DNA from: Flavobacteriaceae bacterium UBA1682
GTDB lineage: Bacteria; Bacteroidota; Bacteroidia; Flavobacteriales; Flavobacteriaceae
Length of the DNA stretch: 64,000 nt
Reading direction: 5' to 3'
NCBI GenBank assembly: GCA_002320285.1
Contig: DCKE01000005.1
Location: 92,810 to 156,809, forward strand
The notes beneath the pieces were generated by a model. The model was not told the DNA's origin. It saw only the letters and a list, made by a program, of their open reading frames with translations, and did no database searches. The stretch's first letter is position 1. Each line of letters begins with the position of its first letter. Positions 27,869-37,481 of this stretch are shown here, in pieces. The translations under genes and the position numbers were made by a program.

Positions 27869-30262
27869 ATGAAATACTTAACGATACTTTTTAATTTGAT
27901 ACTACTAGGAAGTGTAACTGAGGTTATTGCACAAAGCCAAGTTTATGGGACTTTACAAGACATCAATCAGCAACCGATTGATTTTGGTGAAGTTCGTCTG
28001 ACCCTTAAAGATTCTGAAAACCCTATCCAAACTTATTCTGATACCTTAGGTTATTTTAGATTTGACGATATACCTAACGGATTATATAACTTACAAATAT
28101 TGCATTGGGGTAATCTCCAAGATCAACGCGAGTTTTATATAGATAAAACCATTGACTTGGGTGTTGTCCGGATCAACAGTAGTGCGCAGCTTTCGGAAAT
28201 TGTTATCGCCGGCAAAAAGAAAATCTTCGAAACCAAAATCGATAGAACTGTTTTTAATGTAGAAAACTCGATCGGAGCTTCGAATGGTGATGCACTAAAT
28301 GCTATCAAAGCCACTCCGGGTGTTGTCGTTACTAACGACGATATAAAAATTGTCGGTAAAAGCAGTGTTACCGTAATGATCAATGACAAACCCGTACAAC
28401 TCAGCGGTGAGGATTTAAACAATTACCTAAAGACCTTATCGGCTAGCGACATTCAAAAAATTGAGGTCATTACTACACCTCCTGCAAAATATGAGGCACA
28501 GGGTAATAGCGGCCTTTTAAATATTGTATTAAAACCCAAACGCGAAAATGCCTGGAACAACAACAGCCGTTTGAACTACTATCAAGCCAGTTACTCGAAT
28601 TTTAGAATCGGCAATACCTTCACCTATTCGAAGGACAAGCTGAGCGTACAAGCCAATGTTGATGTTAGCAGTGGAAATCACAGCAGAACCGAACGCATGA
28701 CCAATATCTATCCCGATGAAACTTGGATTTCTATCGATCCCGATAAAACCAGAACCAAGCGTTTATCTGCCAAGGTCAATCTCGATTATCAACTTACTTC
28801 GAAATCAAATATCGGCATTCAATATTTAAGCAATGGTTATAAAAAGAAAACCATTTGGAATAGCGCAATTACCGATATTTATGACAATAGACAGTTATTG
28901 ACTTCGGGAATTTTAACCAATGGACATACCAAATCGGAAGAACAATTCGATAACTTCAATTTAAATTATGATTATAAGATCGACAGTCTAGGAAAGAAAA
29001 TCAGTTTAAACTTAGATTACTTTATCAGTGATAAAAACAACGAGCGCCCGTTCGACAGTGAACGCCTTTACTACAGCTCTTCAACGATTCCAACCTCCAT
29101 TAGCGCCCGAAGTACGGGCGATATAAACATCGACATCTATAGCGCAAAGTTGGATTTTGAAATGCCGCTAAAGGCTTTTAAACTCGATTACGGGGCAAAA
29201 GTATCCTGGATCAAAAACGGTTCTGATTCGAAATATTTTGATCACATGAGCGGAACTCCGATTCTCGACCTAAGCAAAAGTGATCACTTTGACTATAGCG
29301 AACAAGGACAAGCACTGTATATTAGTGCTAACAAGGAATGGTCACCAAAATGGAACACCCAAGTGGGTTTAAGAATGGAGGCCACCCAAACCAAAGGAGT
29401 CTCCTATACGGCAGAGCAAACCGAAAAAAAGAACTACTTAGACTTTTTTCCCACTGCTTATATACAGTACAAACCCTCTGATGACCATGCGTTTACTGTA
29501 AATTACAACAAACGCATCTCACGTCCTCCTTTTTGGGCACTGAATCCGTTTCGATGGTATATCGATGCGTATAGTTATACGCAAGGAAACCCATTCCTTA
29601 AACCGTATAATACTCATAAAGTAGAGTTTTCTTATACCTATAAAAACAATTGGAATTCGAAAGTAGAATATTCTCGTACATCCAATGCCATAACTCAAAT
29701 TCAAAACGTTAACGAATCAGACAAAACACGGATCTTTACGCAAGAAAACTTTTATAATATCGATATCTATTCCATTAGTCAGGCATACACTTTCTCAAAA
29801 TATCCCTGGTGGCAAAGCGTTAATGCCTTAAACATCAATTGGAATACGACGACTTTTAATGACGACAACAAACAAATATACGACGCACAAAACGGCTTAA
29901 ACGTGTACTTTTCAAGTAACAACTCATTTAAATTAACAAATAAACTGACTGCAGAAGTCAACGGTTACCTCAATTCGAAATCTCATTATATGATTTATGT
30001 CACCGACCCTAGTGCAACCTTAGATTTTGGTATTAGCTATAAAATGATCAACGACAATTTAAAGATGACCTTCAATATCTATGACGTCTTTAGAACAAGT
30101 ACCTCAAAATCCTATACTCAGTCGGGTAACAATACAATCATCTATAATAATTACTACGACGATCGCTACGCCAACTTAGCCATTAGTTATAGTTTTGGGA
30201 ATAAAAACATTCAGTCTAAAAAGTCTCAGAGTGGTAATGACGAGGAACGCAATAGATTGTAG
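27869..30262 (+). CDS. Outer-membrane beta-barrel receptor, TonB-dependent-like (paralog 1)
   Basis: Outer-membrane protein of the OMP_b-brl_3 group. A signal peptide (LTILFNLILLGSVTEVIAQ) is followed by a carboxypeptidase-regulatory-like domain (residues about 22-100: VYGTLQDINQQPIDFGEV), a plug-like domain (RTVFNVENSIGASNGDALN to ITTPPAKYEAQGNSGLLNI) and a long barrel rich in Tyr/Asn strands. The C-terminus KSQSGNDEERNRL extends past the last strand, as is typical of this family. 797 residues. It is paralogous to the next gene over its full length. The neighbouring Fur-family gene suggests a role in metal or metal-chelate uptake, which is inference. Confidence 0.85.
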   Translation: MKYLTILFNLILLGSVTEVIAQSQVYGTLQDINQQPIDFGEVRLTLKDSENPIQTYSDTLGYFRFDDIPNGLYNLQILHWGNLQDQREFYIDKTIDLGVVRINSSAQLSEIVIAGKKKIFETKIDRTVFNVENSIGASNGDALNAIKATPGVVVTNDDIKIVGKSSVTVMINDKPVQLSGEDLNNYLKTLSASDIQKIEVITTPPAKYEAQGNSGLLNIVLKPKRENAWNNNSRLNYYQASYSNFRIGNTFTYSKDKLSVQANVDVSSGNHSRTERMTNIYPDETWISIDPDKTRTKRLSAKVNLDYQLTSKSNIGIQYLSNGYKKKTIWNSAITDIYDNRQLLTSGILTNGHTKSEEQFDNFNLNYDYKIDSLGKKISLNLDYFISDKNNERPFDSERLYYSSSTIPTSISARSTGDINIDIYSAKLDFEMPLKAFKLDYGAKVSWIKNGSDSKYFDHMSGTPILDLSKSDHFDYSEQGQALYISANKEWSPKWNTQVGLRMEATQTKGVSYTAEQTEKKNYLDFFPTAYIQYKPSDDHAFTVNYNKRISRPPFWALNPFRWYIDAYSYTQGNPFLKPYNTHKVEFSYTYKNNWNSKVEYSRTSNAITQIQNVNESDKTRIFTQENFYNIDIYSISQAYTFSKYPWWQSVNALNINWNTTTFNDDNKQIYDAQNGLNVYFSSNNSFKLTNKLTAEVNGYLNSKSHYMIYVTDPSATLDFGISYKMINDNLKMTFNIYDVFRTSTSKSYTQSGNNTIIYNNYYDDRYANLAISYSFGNKNIQSKKSQSGNDEERNRL

Positions 30263-30305
30263 TTGCCCTTGAAATCTCATACCAAAACACAACAGCTGAA
30301 ACCCA

Positions 30306-30323
30306 AACACTGTCGACCGTGTT
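30306..30323. promoter_or_regulatory. Near-perfect 18-bp palindrome between the barrel genes
   Basis: AACACTGTCGACCGTGTT is palindromic except for one base pair. It lies 44 bases after the first barrel gene and about 140 bases before the second. It contains no T tract, so it looks more like a protein-binding site than a terminator. A second inverted repeat, ATTTTCG-GCA-CGAAAAT (30414-30430), is nearer the next start. Confidence 0.45.
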
Positions 30324-30464
30324 CACTATTGCAGTTTGAATGTGCGTTAATGGACATAATGTATTTAAAACCAAACGCAATACACTAGCTACAAACAGTT
30401 TAATCAATCAAAAATTTTCGGCACGAAAATCTCTTTATATATAATAACTATTTATCATGCTACT

Positions 30465-32861
30465 ATGAAACTTCTACACCTATTCGTTTGCCTAATTTTT
30501 GCTTGTTTTACATCGGGAATTGCACTTGCTCAAAATCAAGTTTTCGGAATCCTAAAAGACCCACAGCATCAACCCATTGATTTTGGAGAAATTCATTTGA
30601 CTAACGAAAATTCCAAAGTAGTGGTCAGTACTTATAGTAATGCCGAAGGAAATTTCAAATTGGAAAACATCACAGTAGGAACTTATAAAATTCAATTTTT
30701 ATATTTGGGTGTTGTCTATGACACACGGCAACTTGAAATTGAAGGTGATCTCAATTTGGGTTTAGTAACTATTGATAATCAGGCACAACTTTCAGAGATT
30801 GTCATCGAAGGCAAGAAAAAAGTTTTCGAAACCAAAATTGATCGTACCGTTTTTAATGTAGAGAACTCTATAGTAGCCTCTGGAGGTGATGCCTTAGATG
30901 CGATTAAAGCTACTCCTGGTATTATAGTGACCAACGACGACATCAAAATCATCGGAAAAACCAGTATAGCGGTCATGATTGACGATAAAATTGTACAACT
31001 CAGCGGAGAAGACTTAAACAATTATTTAAAAACCTTATCAGCAGAAAACATTCAGAAAATCGAGGTGATCACCACTCCTCCCGCCAAGTATGATGCTCAA
31101 GGAAACAGTGGTTTATTAAACATTGTTTTAAAAACTAAAAGAGAAAATGCCTGGAATAATTCGGTTCGTTTTAACTATTTTCAAGCGACAGATGCCTACT
31201 ATAAATTTGGCGATACCTTTACTTATGCCAAAGATAAATTTAGCGCACAAGCGAGTATCGACTTAAGCAAGGGAAAGACCCGAGGCATTGAGCGCCTAAA
31301 CAACTATTATCCCGATGAAACCTGGCAAGCTGAAGACTTGGCTAAAAATAAAATGGACAACCTCTCTGCAAAAGTTGCCCTAGATTACCAACTCACACCC
31401 AAATCTAAAATAGGTATGCAGTATATGCACGGCATCTATCAAAACGAAGCGGTATCAGATATCACGCACACCAATATCTATGATAGCCATCAAATACAGA
31501 CTTCACAAATTGTGACTACTGGGGGAGCTGATCGAAAAGATTTGTTTGACAATCTTAATTTCAATTACGAATATAAAATGGATACTCTAGGTAAGAAAGC
31601 GACGGCCAATCTGGATTATTTTGACAGTAATAAATCAAATTTCCGCCCGTTTGAAAGCGAACAAACCTTTTACAACAACAACCTTGCTCCATCATTGATG
31701 AAAGCAACCAGTAGTAGTGATATGGACATCCAGATTTACAGTGCAAAGCTTGATTTTGAACATCCTACAAAGTTTGCCAAACTGGAATATGGTGCCAAAG
31801 CCAACTTTATTACCAATACCTCAGACTCGAGGTACTACAATCGTATAACGGGAATTCCCGTTGAAGATTTAACAAAAGGCGATCACTTTGAATACAAAGA
31901 AAATACCCAGTCCGTTTATGTCAGCGGCTCAAAAGACTGGAATTCAAAATGGACTGCCCAATTGGGTTTACGTATGGAGACCACACAAACTCAAGGAAAC
32001 TCTTTAACTATGGAAAGAACGGATAAACGCGACTTTACCGACTTTTTCCCAACGGCTTATATACAATATAAACCCAGCGAAAATCACTCCATAAACATCA
32101 ACTACAGCAAGCGAATCAACCGTCAATCATTCTGGGAACTCAATCCGTTCAGATGGTATGTTGACGCATACAGCTATTCGGAAGGAAATCCATTTTTAAA
32201 ACCGTATAACACACACAATGCAGAACTGTCCTTTAGTTATAAAAGCAATTGGGTGACCAAAGTAGCCTTCTCGAAAACCATTAACGGCTCTAGTCAAATT
32301 CAGAATATCGATGAAGAAACCAAACTCAGAACCTTTACCCGTGAAAATTTTTACGATCTAACTTCGTATTCCATCAGCCAAACCTATACTTTCTCCAAAT
32401 ACAACTGGTGGCAAAGTGTCAATGTATTTACAGCTATGTATGCAGAGACCTCCAATAGAGATGCGGCCAAATCCATGCACCATATGCTCGACGACACGGG
32501 ATTTTATTTTTACACGAACAATTCGTTCAAGATCAATACCCAATTGTCTATGGAATTAAACGCTTATTTCAGTTCTAAAACCAGCTATCTCGTTTATGAA
32601 ATTGACCCGCAAGCGGATGTGAGTTTTGGAGCGAGCTATAAGATGATGGACGGTAATTTGCGTTGGAACTTAAGCTTCAGTGATATTTTTAAATCCAGTG
32701 AGTCTAAACTTTATACCTCAACGACTACAACCAAAACCATGATCAACAACAGAAATCAAACCCGAGAACTTCGCATCGGTCTTACATATAACTTTGGCAA
32801 TAAAAACATCAAAGCAAAAACCACTCAAACCGGTAATGAAGAAGAACGCAATAGAAGTTAA
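30465..32861 (+). CDS. Outer-membrane beta-barrel receptor, TonB-dependent-like (paralog 2)
   Basis: Full-length paralog of the preceding gene (798 residues) with the same plan: signal peptide (LFVCLIFACFTSGIALAQ), carboxypeptidase-regulatory-like domain, plug and barrel. The plug block is almost unchanged (QLSGEDLNNYLKTLSAENIQ), while the first 100 residues and several barrel loops have diverged, consistent with different ligands. The C-terminus TGNEEERNRS is kept. It has its own 200-base upstream region with two inverted repeats, so separate control is possible. No TonB box was confidently seen in either copy. Confidence 0.85.
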   Translation: MKLLHLFVCLIFACFTSGIALAQNQVFGILKDPQHQPIDFGEIHLTNENSKVVVSTYSNAEGNFKLENITVGTYKIQFLYLGVVYDTRQLEIEGDLNLGLVTIDNQAQLSEIVIEGKKKVFETKIDRTVFNVENSIVASGGDALDAIKATPGIIVTNDDIKIIGKTSIAVMIDDKIVQLSGEDLNNYLKTLSAENIQKIEVITTPPAKYDAQGNSGLLNIVLKTKRENAWNNSVRFNYFQATDAYYKFGDTFTYAKDKFSAQASIDLSKGKTRGIERLNNYYPDETWQAEDLAKNKMDNLSAKVALDYQLTPKSKIGMQYMHGIYQNEAVSDITHTNIYDSHQIQTSQIVTTGGADRKDLFDNLNFNYEYKMDTLGKKATANLDYFDSNKSNFRPFESEQTFYNNNLAPSLMKATSSSDMDIQIYSAKLDFEHPTKFAKLEYGAKANFITNTSDSRYYNRITGIPVEDLTKGDHFEYKENTQSVYVSGSKDWNSKWTAQLGLRMETTQTQGNSLTMERTDKRDFTDFFPTAYIQYKPSENHSININYSKRINRQSFWELNPFRWYVDAYSYSEGNPFLKPYNTHNAELSFSYKSNWVTKVAFSKTINGSSQIQNIDEETKLRTFTRENFYDLTSYSISQTYTFSKYNWWQSVNVFTAMYAETSNRDAAKSMHHMLDDTGFYFYTNNSFKINTQLSMELNAYFSSKTSYLVYEIDPQADVSFGASYKMMDGNLRWNLSFSDIFKSSESKLYTSTTTTKTMINNRNQTRELRIGLTYNFGNKNIKAKTTQTGNEEERNRS

Positions 32862-32932
32862 TAAGGAAGGTCTTTCTACATGGACTTTGTTAGAGAGGAT
32901 CGTTTCAATTACAGCAAGTTGCTGTTGATATT

Positions 32933-32971
32933 CAAAAAAACAGCCGCTGTTCCTAGTAAAACAGCGGCTGT
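32933..32971 (-). terminator. Terminator of the double-FISUMP protein gene
   Basis: Perfect 12-bp stem ACAGCCGCTGTT / AACAGCGGCTGT with an 8-nt loop. On the minus strand seven T bases follow. It lies 21 bases past the stop of the gene ending at 32993. Confidence 0.88.
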
Positions 32972-32992
32972 ATGATTAACTAACTCAAAATA

Positions 32993-35900
32993 TTATTTTT
33001 TAATTATTCGGATTATTTCTCTAGCATTAGCTGTATGTAAATCAACTAAATAAACACCTGCTGGATAAATACTAAAATCAATTTTAAAATGCGAGGAATC
33101 CGCCAATTCCCTTTTTAATTGTCTACCCTGGAGGTCAAACACTACATAAGAAATAATTTTCTCACTGTAATCCACCGTAACAAACTCCTTCGTTGGGTTT
33201 GGATAATAGGCAAAGGACTCCTTGTTAAAATCGTCGATTTTCAAAGTTAAGGTCACGACCACTTGGCTTATCTCACTAAAACATCCCGCGGCTGATTGAT
33301 TCACCACATAGTAAGTCGTATCCGATGTTAAACTGTTTTGGTCAGTTAAACGATTGCGGTCTGCATCAGCATCTTCTTCAGTAGCGTACCAAACCGGATT
33401 TATCGCTCCGACAATTTCAATATCTTTAATAAAACTTCCTGTAGGTAATACCTGTGGTGTTTTTACCGCAGGTTGTTGTGGTAAATCGTTTATAGTCACC
33501 AATACTGTTTTGGGTTCGGATTCACAATGATCCACGACTTGTATGACGTGATATGTTCCAGAAACCAAAGTGCTAGAACTCTCTAAAATCAGATTCGGAT
33601 CCGCGTGATTATACCAGTTAAAGCTTGCCGTTGTGAGTCCTGAAACCTCTAAATCAGCCACCGTTTTAACGCCACAGAAAACTTGATCTGTTGCAGTCGG
33701 AACTGGAATCGTTTCGCATAAAGTTTTAAAAGTTAGCCCGGAAGTCCAGTCACTAAAACCTTCCGCTCCACAATTGGATCTGAGGTAAATCGTGTAATTC
33801 GTATTGGGAAGTAGTGCTTTTAATGCTAAAACAACCGTTGTTATACTTCCAGAACTGTATAAGCCCACTGCACCACTGCCTCCTACTCCTGACGTTCTCA
33901 CTTCATAGTCGAATGCTGTCGCCGTGGAGTCCCAAGTTACATCAACGCCATCGGACGTTATATGGTCGATTTTGATTGCTGTTGGGGTCTCACAGTTTGC
34001 AAGTTGAGCAATTGTTATTTCTAATTCACCAAAAACCTTACTGTCTTCTACGGATATCGCTCTAACAACCACCTTCCCATCTGTTAAGGCTTGTACCCTT
34101 CCTTTAGCATCTACTGTAGCTACGGAAAAACCGTTAACCACCTTCCAGTAAACGTTCTGATTTCCCGTTGAAGGAAGCACTGTCGCTTCTAAATCCAAGG
34201 TTCCCTTTGGTGTTGTAATCAGAGGAGCCCAGTTATTTTTAACTTCGACGTGTACGGAAGTAACGACTTGCTGTAAATTAAAAATACAACGAACCGATTG
34301 TCCTTGTTCACGCGGATAACCCGCAGAAGGATTTACGATAAAATTACTGTAATACAGCGATTTTCCAAAACTTAAACTACTCGCTGCAGTTTTGCTCCAA
34401 TAGAAACCACGCACGCCTTCAAAAGAAAGCGTGTTTCCACTGCGGGTTCCTGCAATCGTCAATTTTAAATTGCTATCAAATGCGGTTAAGATATTGGTCA
34501 TTTTCTCAGTTAATACCACCTCTTTCCATTGATCTTCTGTCGGGATCGCCCAACCAGCTCCCAAGGCTTTACACGGATCGCAACCGTTGGTATTGTCTAG
34601 GTTTGAAATATCAGTGGCATTCCATTGGTCTGTATGAACACCTGTATTCCACCAATTGGTTAAGAACTCCGAATTACCCGAGCCTATAGCCGTAGGATCA
34701 CTTGCTGGAGGTGCCACTGCTAAAGGAGAATTTCTAAGCTGGTGCCCATCATCCCAGCGTCCCCACTGAAATAAATCCCCATAAGCTTCCACATCTTTTT
34801 CTGTTATTCCAACTGCCTTACTTCCCAAATTTTGCTGAAGCCACACCTCCCCATCGGCGGCCCTTACCGTCGTATATTGCACGGTTTCTCCTTGATAAGT
34901 AAAAGTTACGCAACCCGTGTCACCGGCATTTTCACCAGGCATCTGATTACAAGGTGGAATCTGATTGGTGATTTCTATAATAATCTCCGCAAACACGGTT
35001 GGATTTTCAACCGAAGTAGCACGAACCGTAACCTGACCCGAACCGATCGCTGTTACCACTCCCTGAGCATCGACAGATGCCCATGAACTTCCACTGCTGA
35101 TACTCCATATTACATCTTGACTTTGGTTAAGTTTATAAACCGTTGACTCCAAAGCCAAAGTACCTTGATATACATTAATCTTAGCCGGTTGATTGTTTTT
35201 TACCCCCACTTCTATATCAGTGATCGCTTCATTAATTTTCAATACACAGCGCACGGCCGCACCTTGACTACGCAAAGCTCCAGAAGACGCATTCATCACC
35301 GCATTACTATAGTATAGGTATTTAGCCAAGTTTAAACTTGAACTTGGAGTACTACTCCAATAATATCCTCTTTGTCCAACAAAATTAAAAGATCCATTAC
35401 CTCCCCGGCTACCTCCAACGGTCAATTTGAGAAAAGTGTCAAAAGCCGTCTGAATATCTTTCATCTTAGTAGCACTTACCACGTTTTTCCAGTCGGTTTC
35501 CGTAGGTAGGGCCCATCCGACACCTAGCGCTTTACACGGATCACAACCGTCGTTTGCAGTTACTAAATCACTGGTTTCGGTAGACCAAGAATCCGCATTG
35601 GTTCCCAAATTCCACCAACCCGGCGTGGAACTGATAAAGTTGGACTTCGCTCCTCCTAATCCCTTAGGATCATTGGGTATTATTCCCGTTGTTTGAATTG
35701 GTGAATTGGCTAATTGGTGTCCATCATCTGAACGACCCCATTGAAAATAATCCCCATAGCCGTTAACATCAGTTTCAGAAACCGCTACAGCATTACTACC
35801 GAGGTTTTGCTGCAACCAGACATATCCATCTGTTCCTCGAACAGTGGTATATGTAACCTTTTGTCCCTGATACACAAAAGTTATACAACCCGTATCACCG

Positions 35901-36049
35901 ACATTTAGTCCCGGTATGGGATTGCAAGGTGGATCTGTCTCAAGTACCGTTTGAGCCAAATTATTTGTCTCAGTATCGTCAATCGCTTTAGCGCTATGGA
36001 CTCCAAAGAGCATTAATATCAAAAAAAGTAGTTTTGTTTTATACATCAT
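32993..36049 (-). CDS. Secreted double-FISUMP protein with T9SS type A sorting domain
   Basis: Secreted or surface protein of 1018 residues. The signal peptide is KTKLLFLILMLFGVHSAKA. Two FISUMP (fib_succ_major paralogous) domains occupy residues about 40-270 and 365-600; both show VWLQQNLGS, YGD.FQWGR.DDGHQL and GCDPCKALG.GWA.PTE. Each is followed by a Big_2-type immunoglobulin-like domain (WSISSGSSWASVDAQGVVTA and WKVVNGFSVATVDAKGRVQA). A fibronectin III domain (ITSDGVDVTWDSTATAFDYEV), further Ig-like segments and a type A sorting tail (FAYYPNPTKEFVTVDYS to GVYLVDLHT) complete it. The ligand is unknown; FISUMP is common in surface lipoproteins of Bacteroidota. Confidence 0.88.
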   Translation of the reverse strand: MMYKTKLLFLILMLFGVHSAKAIDDTETNNLAQTVLETDPPCNPIPGLNVGDTGCITFVYQGQKVTYTTVRGTDGYVWLQQNLGSNAVAVSETDVNGYGDYFQWGRSDDGHQLANSPIQTTGIIPNDPKGLGGAKSNFISSTPGWWNLGTNADSWSTETSDLVTANDGCDPCKALGVGWALPTETDWKNVVSATKMKDIQTAFDTFLKLTVGGSRGGNGSFNFVGQRGYYWSSTPSSSLNLAKYLYYSNAVMNASSGALRSQGAAVRCVLKINEAITDIEVGVKNNQPAKINVYQGTLALESTVYKLNQSQDVIWSISSGSSWASVDAQGVVTAIGSGQVTVRATSVENPTVFAEIIIEITNQIPPCNQMPGENAGDTGCVTFTYQGETVQYTTVRAADGEVWLQQNLGSKAVGITEKDVEAYGDLFQWGRWDDGHQLRNSPLAVAPPASDPTAIGSGNSEFLTNWWNTGVHTDQWNATDISNLDNTNGCDPCKALGAGWAIPTEDQWKEVVLTEKMTNILTAFDSNLKLTIAGTRSGNTLSFEGVRGFYWSKTAASSLSFGKSLYYSNFIVNPSAGYPREQGQSVRCIFNLQQVVTSVHVEVKNNWAPLITTPKGTLDLEATVLPSTGNQNVYWKVVNGFSVATVDAKGRVQALTDGKVVVRAISVEDSKVFGELEITIAQLANCETPTAIKIDHITSDGVDVTWDSTATAFDYEVRTSGVGGSGAVGLYSSGSITTVVLALKALLPNTNYTIYLRSNCGAEGFSDWTSGLTFKTLCETIPVPTATDQVFCGVKTVADLEVSGLTTASFNWYNHADPNLILESSSTLVSGTYHVIQVVDHCESEPKTVLVTINDLPQQPAVKTPQVLPTGSFIKDIEIVGAINPVWYATEEDADADRNRLTDQNSLTSDTTYYVVNQSAAGCFSEISQVVVTLTLKIDDFNKESFAYYPNPTKEFVTVDYSEKIISYVVFDLQGRQLKRELADSSHFKIDFSIYPAGVYLVDLHTANAREIIRIIKK

Positions 36050-36355
36050 CTTTTAAATGGTTAAATATTTGTTTCGCTGTTTTCCATTGCAAAGTTATTT
36101 TATTTAGATTAAATAAGAATAATGTAATTCGTTTTTATCAAATACAAACCACAAAAGCGAAACCACCGATTAATTGGTAAATTATTAGCTAAAAAAAAAC
36201 AGTCCGTCGAATAAAAACGTCGGTTGTCTCTTTTATATAAAACCAGAAAATCGCATAAAAACCATTTAAAACAGCCTAAGTACACTCTTTTCATTCAAAA
36301 AAGTTATAATCACCCTATAGAGTCGCATTGATCAAAAATCAATACCTAAAAAAAA
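36050..36355. other. Gene-less region upstream of the double-FISUMP gene
   Basis: Very AT-rich DNA that should hold the minus-strand promoter of the secreted protein gene. A 61-codon minus-strand frame here is Phe/Lys-rich without family resemblance and was not called. No strong TAnnTTTG match was found. Confidence 0.35.
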
Positions 36356-36377
36356 TGCTCACCCAAAAAGGCAAGCA
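36352..36377 (-). terminator. Terminator of the Sel1-HSP90 operon
   Basis: On the minus strand TGCTTGCC pairs with GGTGAGCA (six Watson-Crick and two G-U pairs) over a 6-nt loop, followed by seven T bases, 34 bases past the last stop codon. Confidence 0.8.
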
Positions 36378-36410
36378 CTTATAATATATGCATCGGTAAA
36401 AAAAGCGTGA

Positions 36411-37475
36411 TTACTCCCGTTCGAATTCCGCAAATCGATCGGCAAAATGTCGATTGCCGTTACGCGTATCAAAACGAGTTGCGAGTTCGTTAGCTTGTTG
36501 GTAATAATGCTCGCGCAAAAGAGCCAAATCATAAACACCGTCCGCGTTATAATAAGACACTTTTGGTGATAAATTTAATTTTTTACTACCACCTTCACGC
36601 AAAATCGGTAACATATGCAGGGCAAAATTAAAGCGATGCACATCTTCTGATCCGACCTCCCACTCTGAAATTTTCTCAAAGTATTCCCACATTTCATCAC
36701 GTTGCGTTTTATGCATAAAATACATCAAAATCGTCATGGCAAAAAATACAGAGGTATCATAGGCATCGCTTTTATGGTATTCTTCCATCGCTTTATCAAA
36801 ATACAATTGTGCCCGATCATCACCTACACGAACAAGGTAGTAACACAAACAGCAAAACGTTTGAAAAGGCATTGAATAACAGGTCAGTTTATGATGGATC
36901 AAATCGTACGCCAAGGTGATAGCAAGATCCGTATTTCCTTCTAACAATTCTATTTCCACTTTGGTATCGAGTTCACAAGCCGGGCAATTGGCCATATCAT
37001 CAACCATTTCTGCATCTGCCAAAGCAACACTTTCCCGAGCTTGAGCATATTCTCCACGATGTAAAAACCACGAAGTCATCACGTTGTGGTAAGCTCTCAA
37101 TGTATAACCGTTGCGCTCCAAACGCAACTTCAAATCTTCGCTAATTTGCTCGATTTGCTCTCTTGATATATGTGTATTCCGACTCGCCGAATTGACCATC
37201 CACTTGTATTCCCACAGAAATTCCGACTCTTCAAACAAATCGGGTTCTGTATCACGAGCATTTAACAACCACGCAAATGCGGGGAAACTCTCTTCGCATT
37301 TGGAGGTATTGCGCTCTTGACGAATTAAATTCAGTCTCAAATCAAACCCCCACTCTACATCATTATGGGTATCGGCAATTTGGATAGCCTCTTTTAAAAC
37401 TCGAATCTTATCCTCGAAATTTTTTAAATCCTCTACTTTTAATAGGATTTTCTGTATCTGTAAATTGTGATTCAT
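36411..37475 (-). CDS. Helical-repeat (TPR-like) protein of the HSP90 operon
   Basis: Not assigned a name. A 354-residue, soluble, all-helical protein without signal peptide. The pattern of paired amphipathic helices (FLHRGEYAQARESVALADAE, GNTDLAITLAYDLIHH, YFDKAMEEYHKSDAYD) is TPR-like although the repeats are diverged. It contains an unusual CPAC pair in DDMANCPACELD and several Cys in CYSMPFQTFCCLCYYL. It is the last gene of a three-gene unit, starting 6 bases after the HSP90-family gene. TPR proteins are classical HSP90 cochaperones, so a physical partnership with the HSP90 product is a reasonable inference. No catalytic motif was seen. Confidence 0.75.
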   Translation of the reverse strand: MNHNLQIQKILLKVEDLKNFEDKIRVLKEAIQIADTHNDVEWGFDLRLNLIRQERNTSKCEESFPAFAWLLNARDTEPDLFEESEFLWEYKWMVNSASRNTHISREQIEQISEDLKLRLERNGYTLRAYHNVMTSWFLHRGEYAQARESVALADAEMVDDMANCPACELDTKVEIELLEGNTDLAITLAYDLIHHKLTCYSMPFQTFCCLCYYLVRVGDDRAQLYFDKAMEEYHKSDAYDTSVFFAMTILMYFMHKTQRDEMWEYFEKISEWEVGSEDVHRFNFALHMLPILREGGSKKLNLSPKVSYYNADGVYDLALLREHYYQQANELATRFDTRNGNRHFADRFAEFERE

Positions 37476-37481
37476 CTCCCG

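Noticed and set aside
30216..30407. 63-codon minus-strand frame between the barrel genes
   Set aside because: It overlaps the 3' end of the first barrel gene and the palindrome; no recognisable product.
36109..36294. 61-codon minus-strand frame upstream of the double-FISUMP gene
   Set aside because: Phe/Tyr/Arg-rich low-complexity text typical of AT-rich DNA, no start signal or family resemblance.
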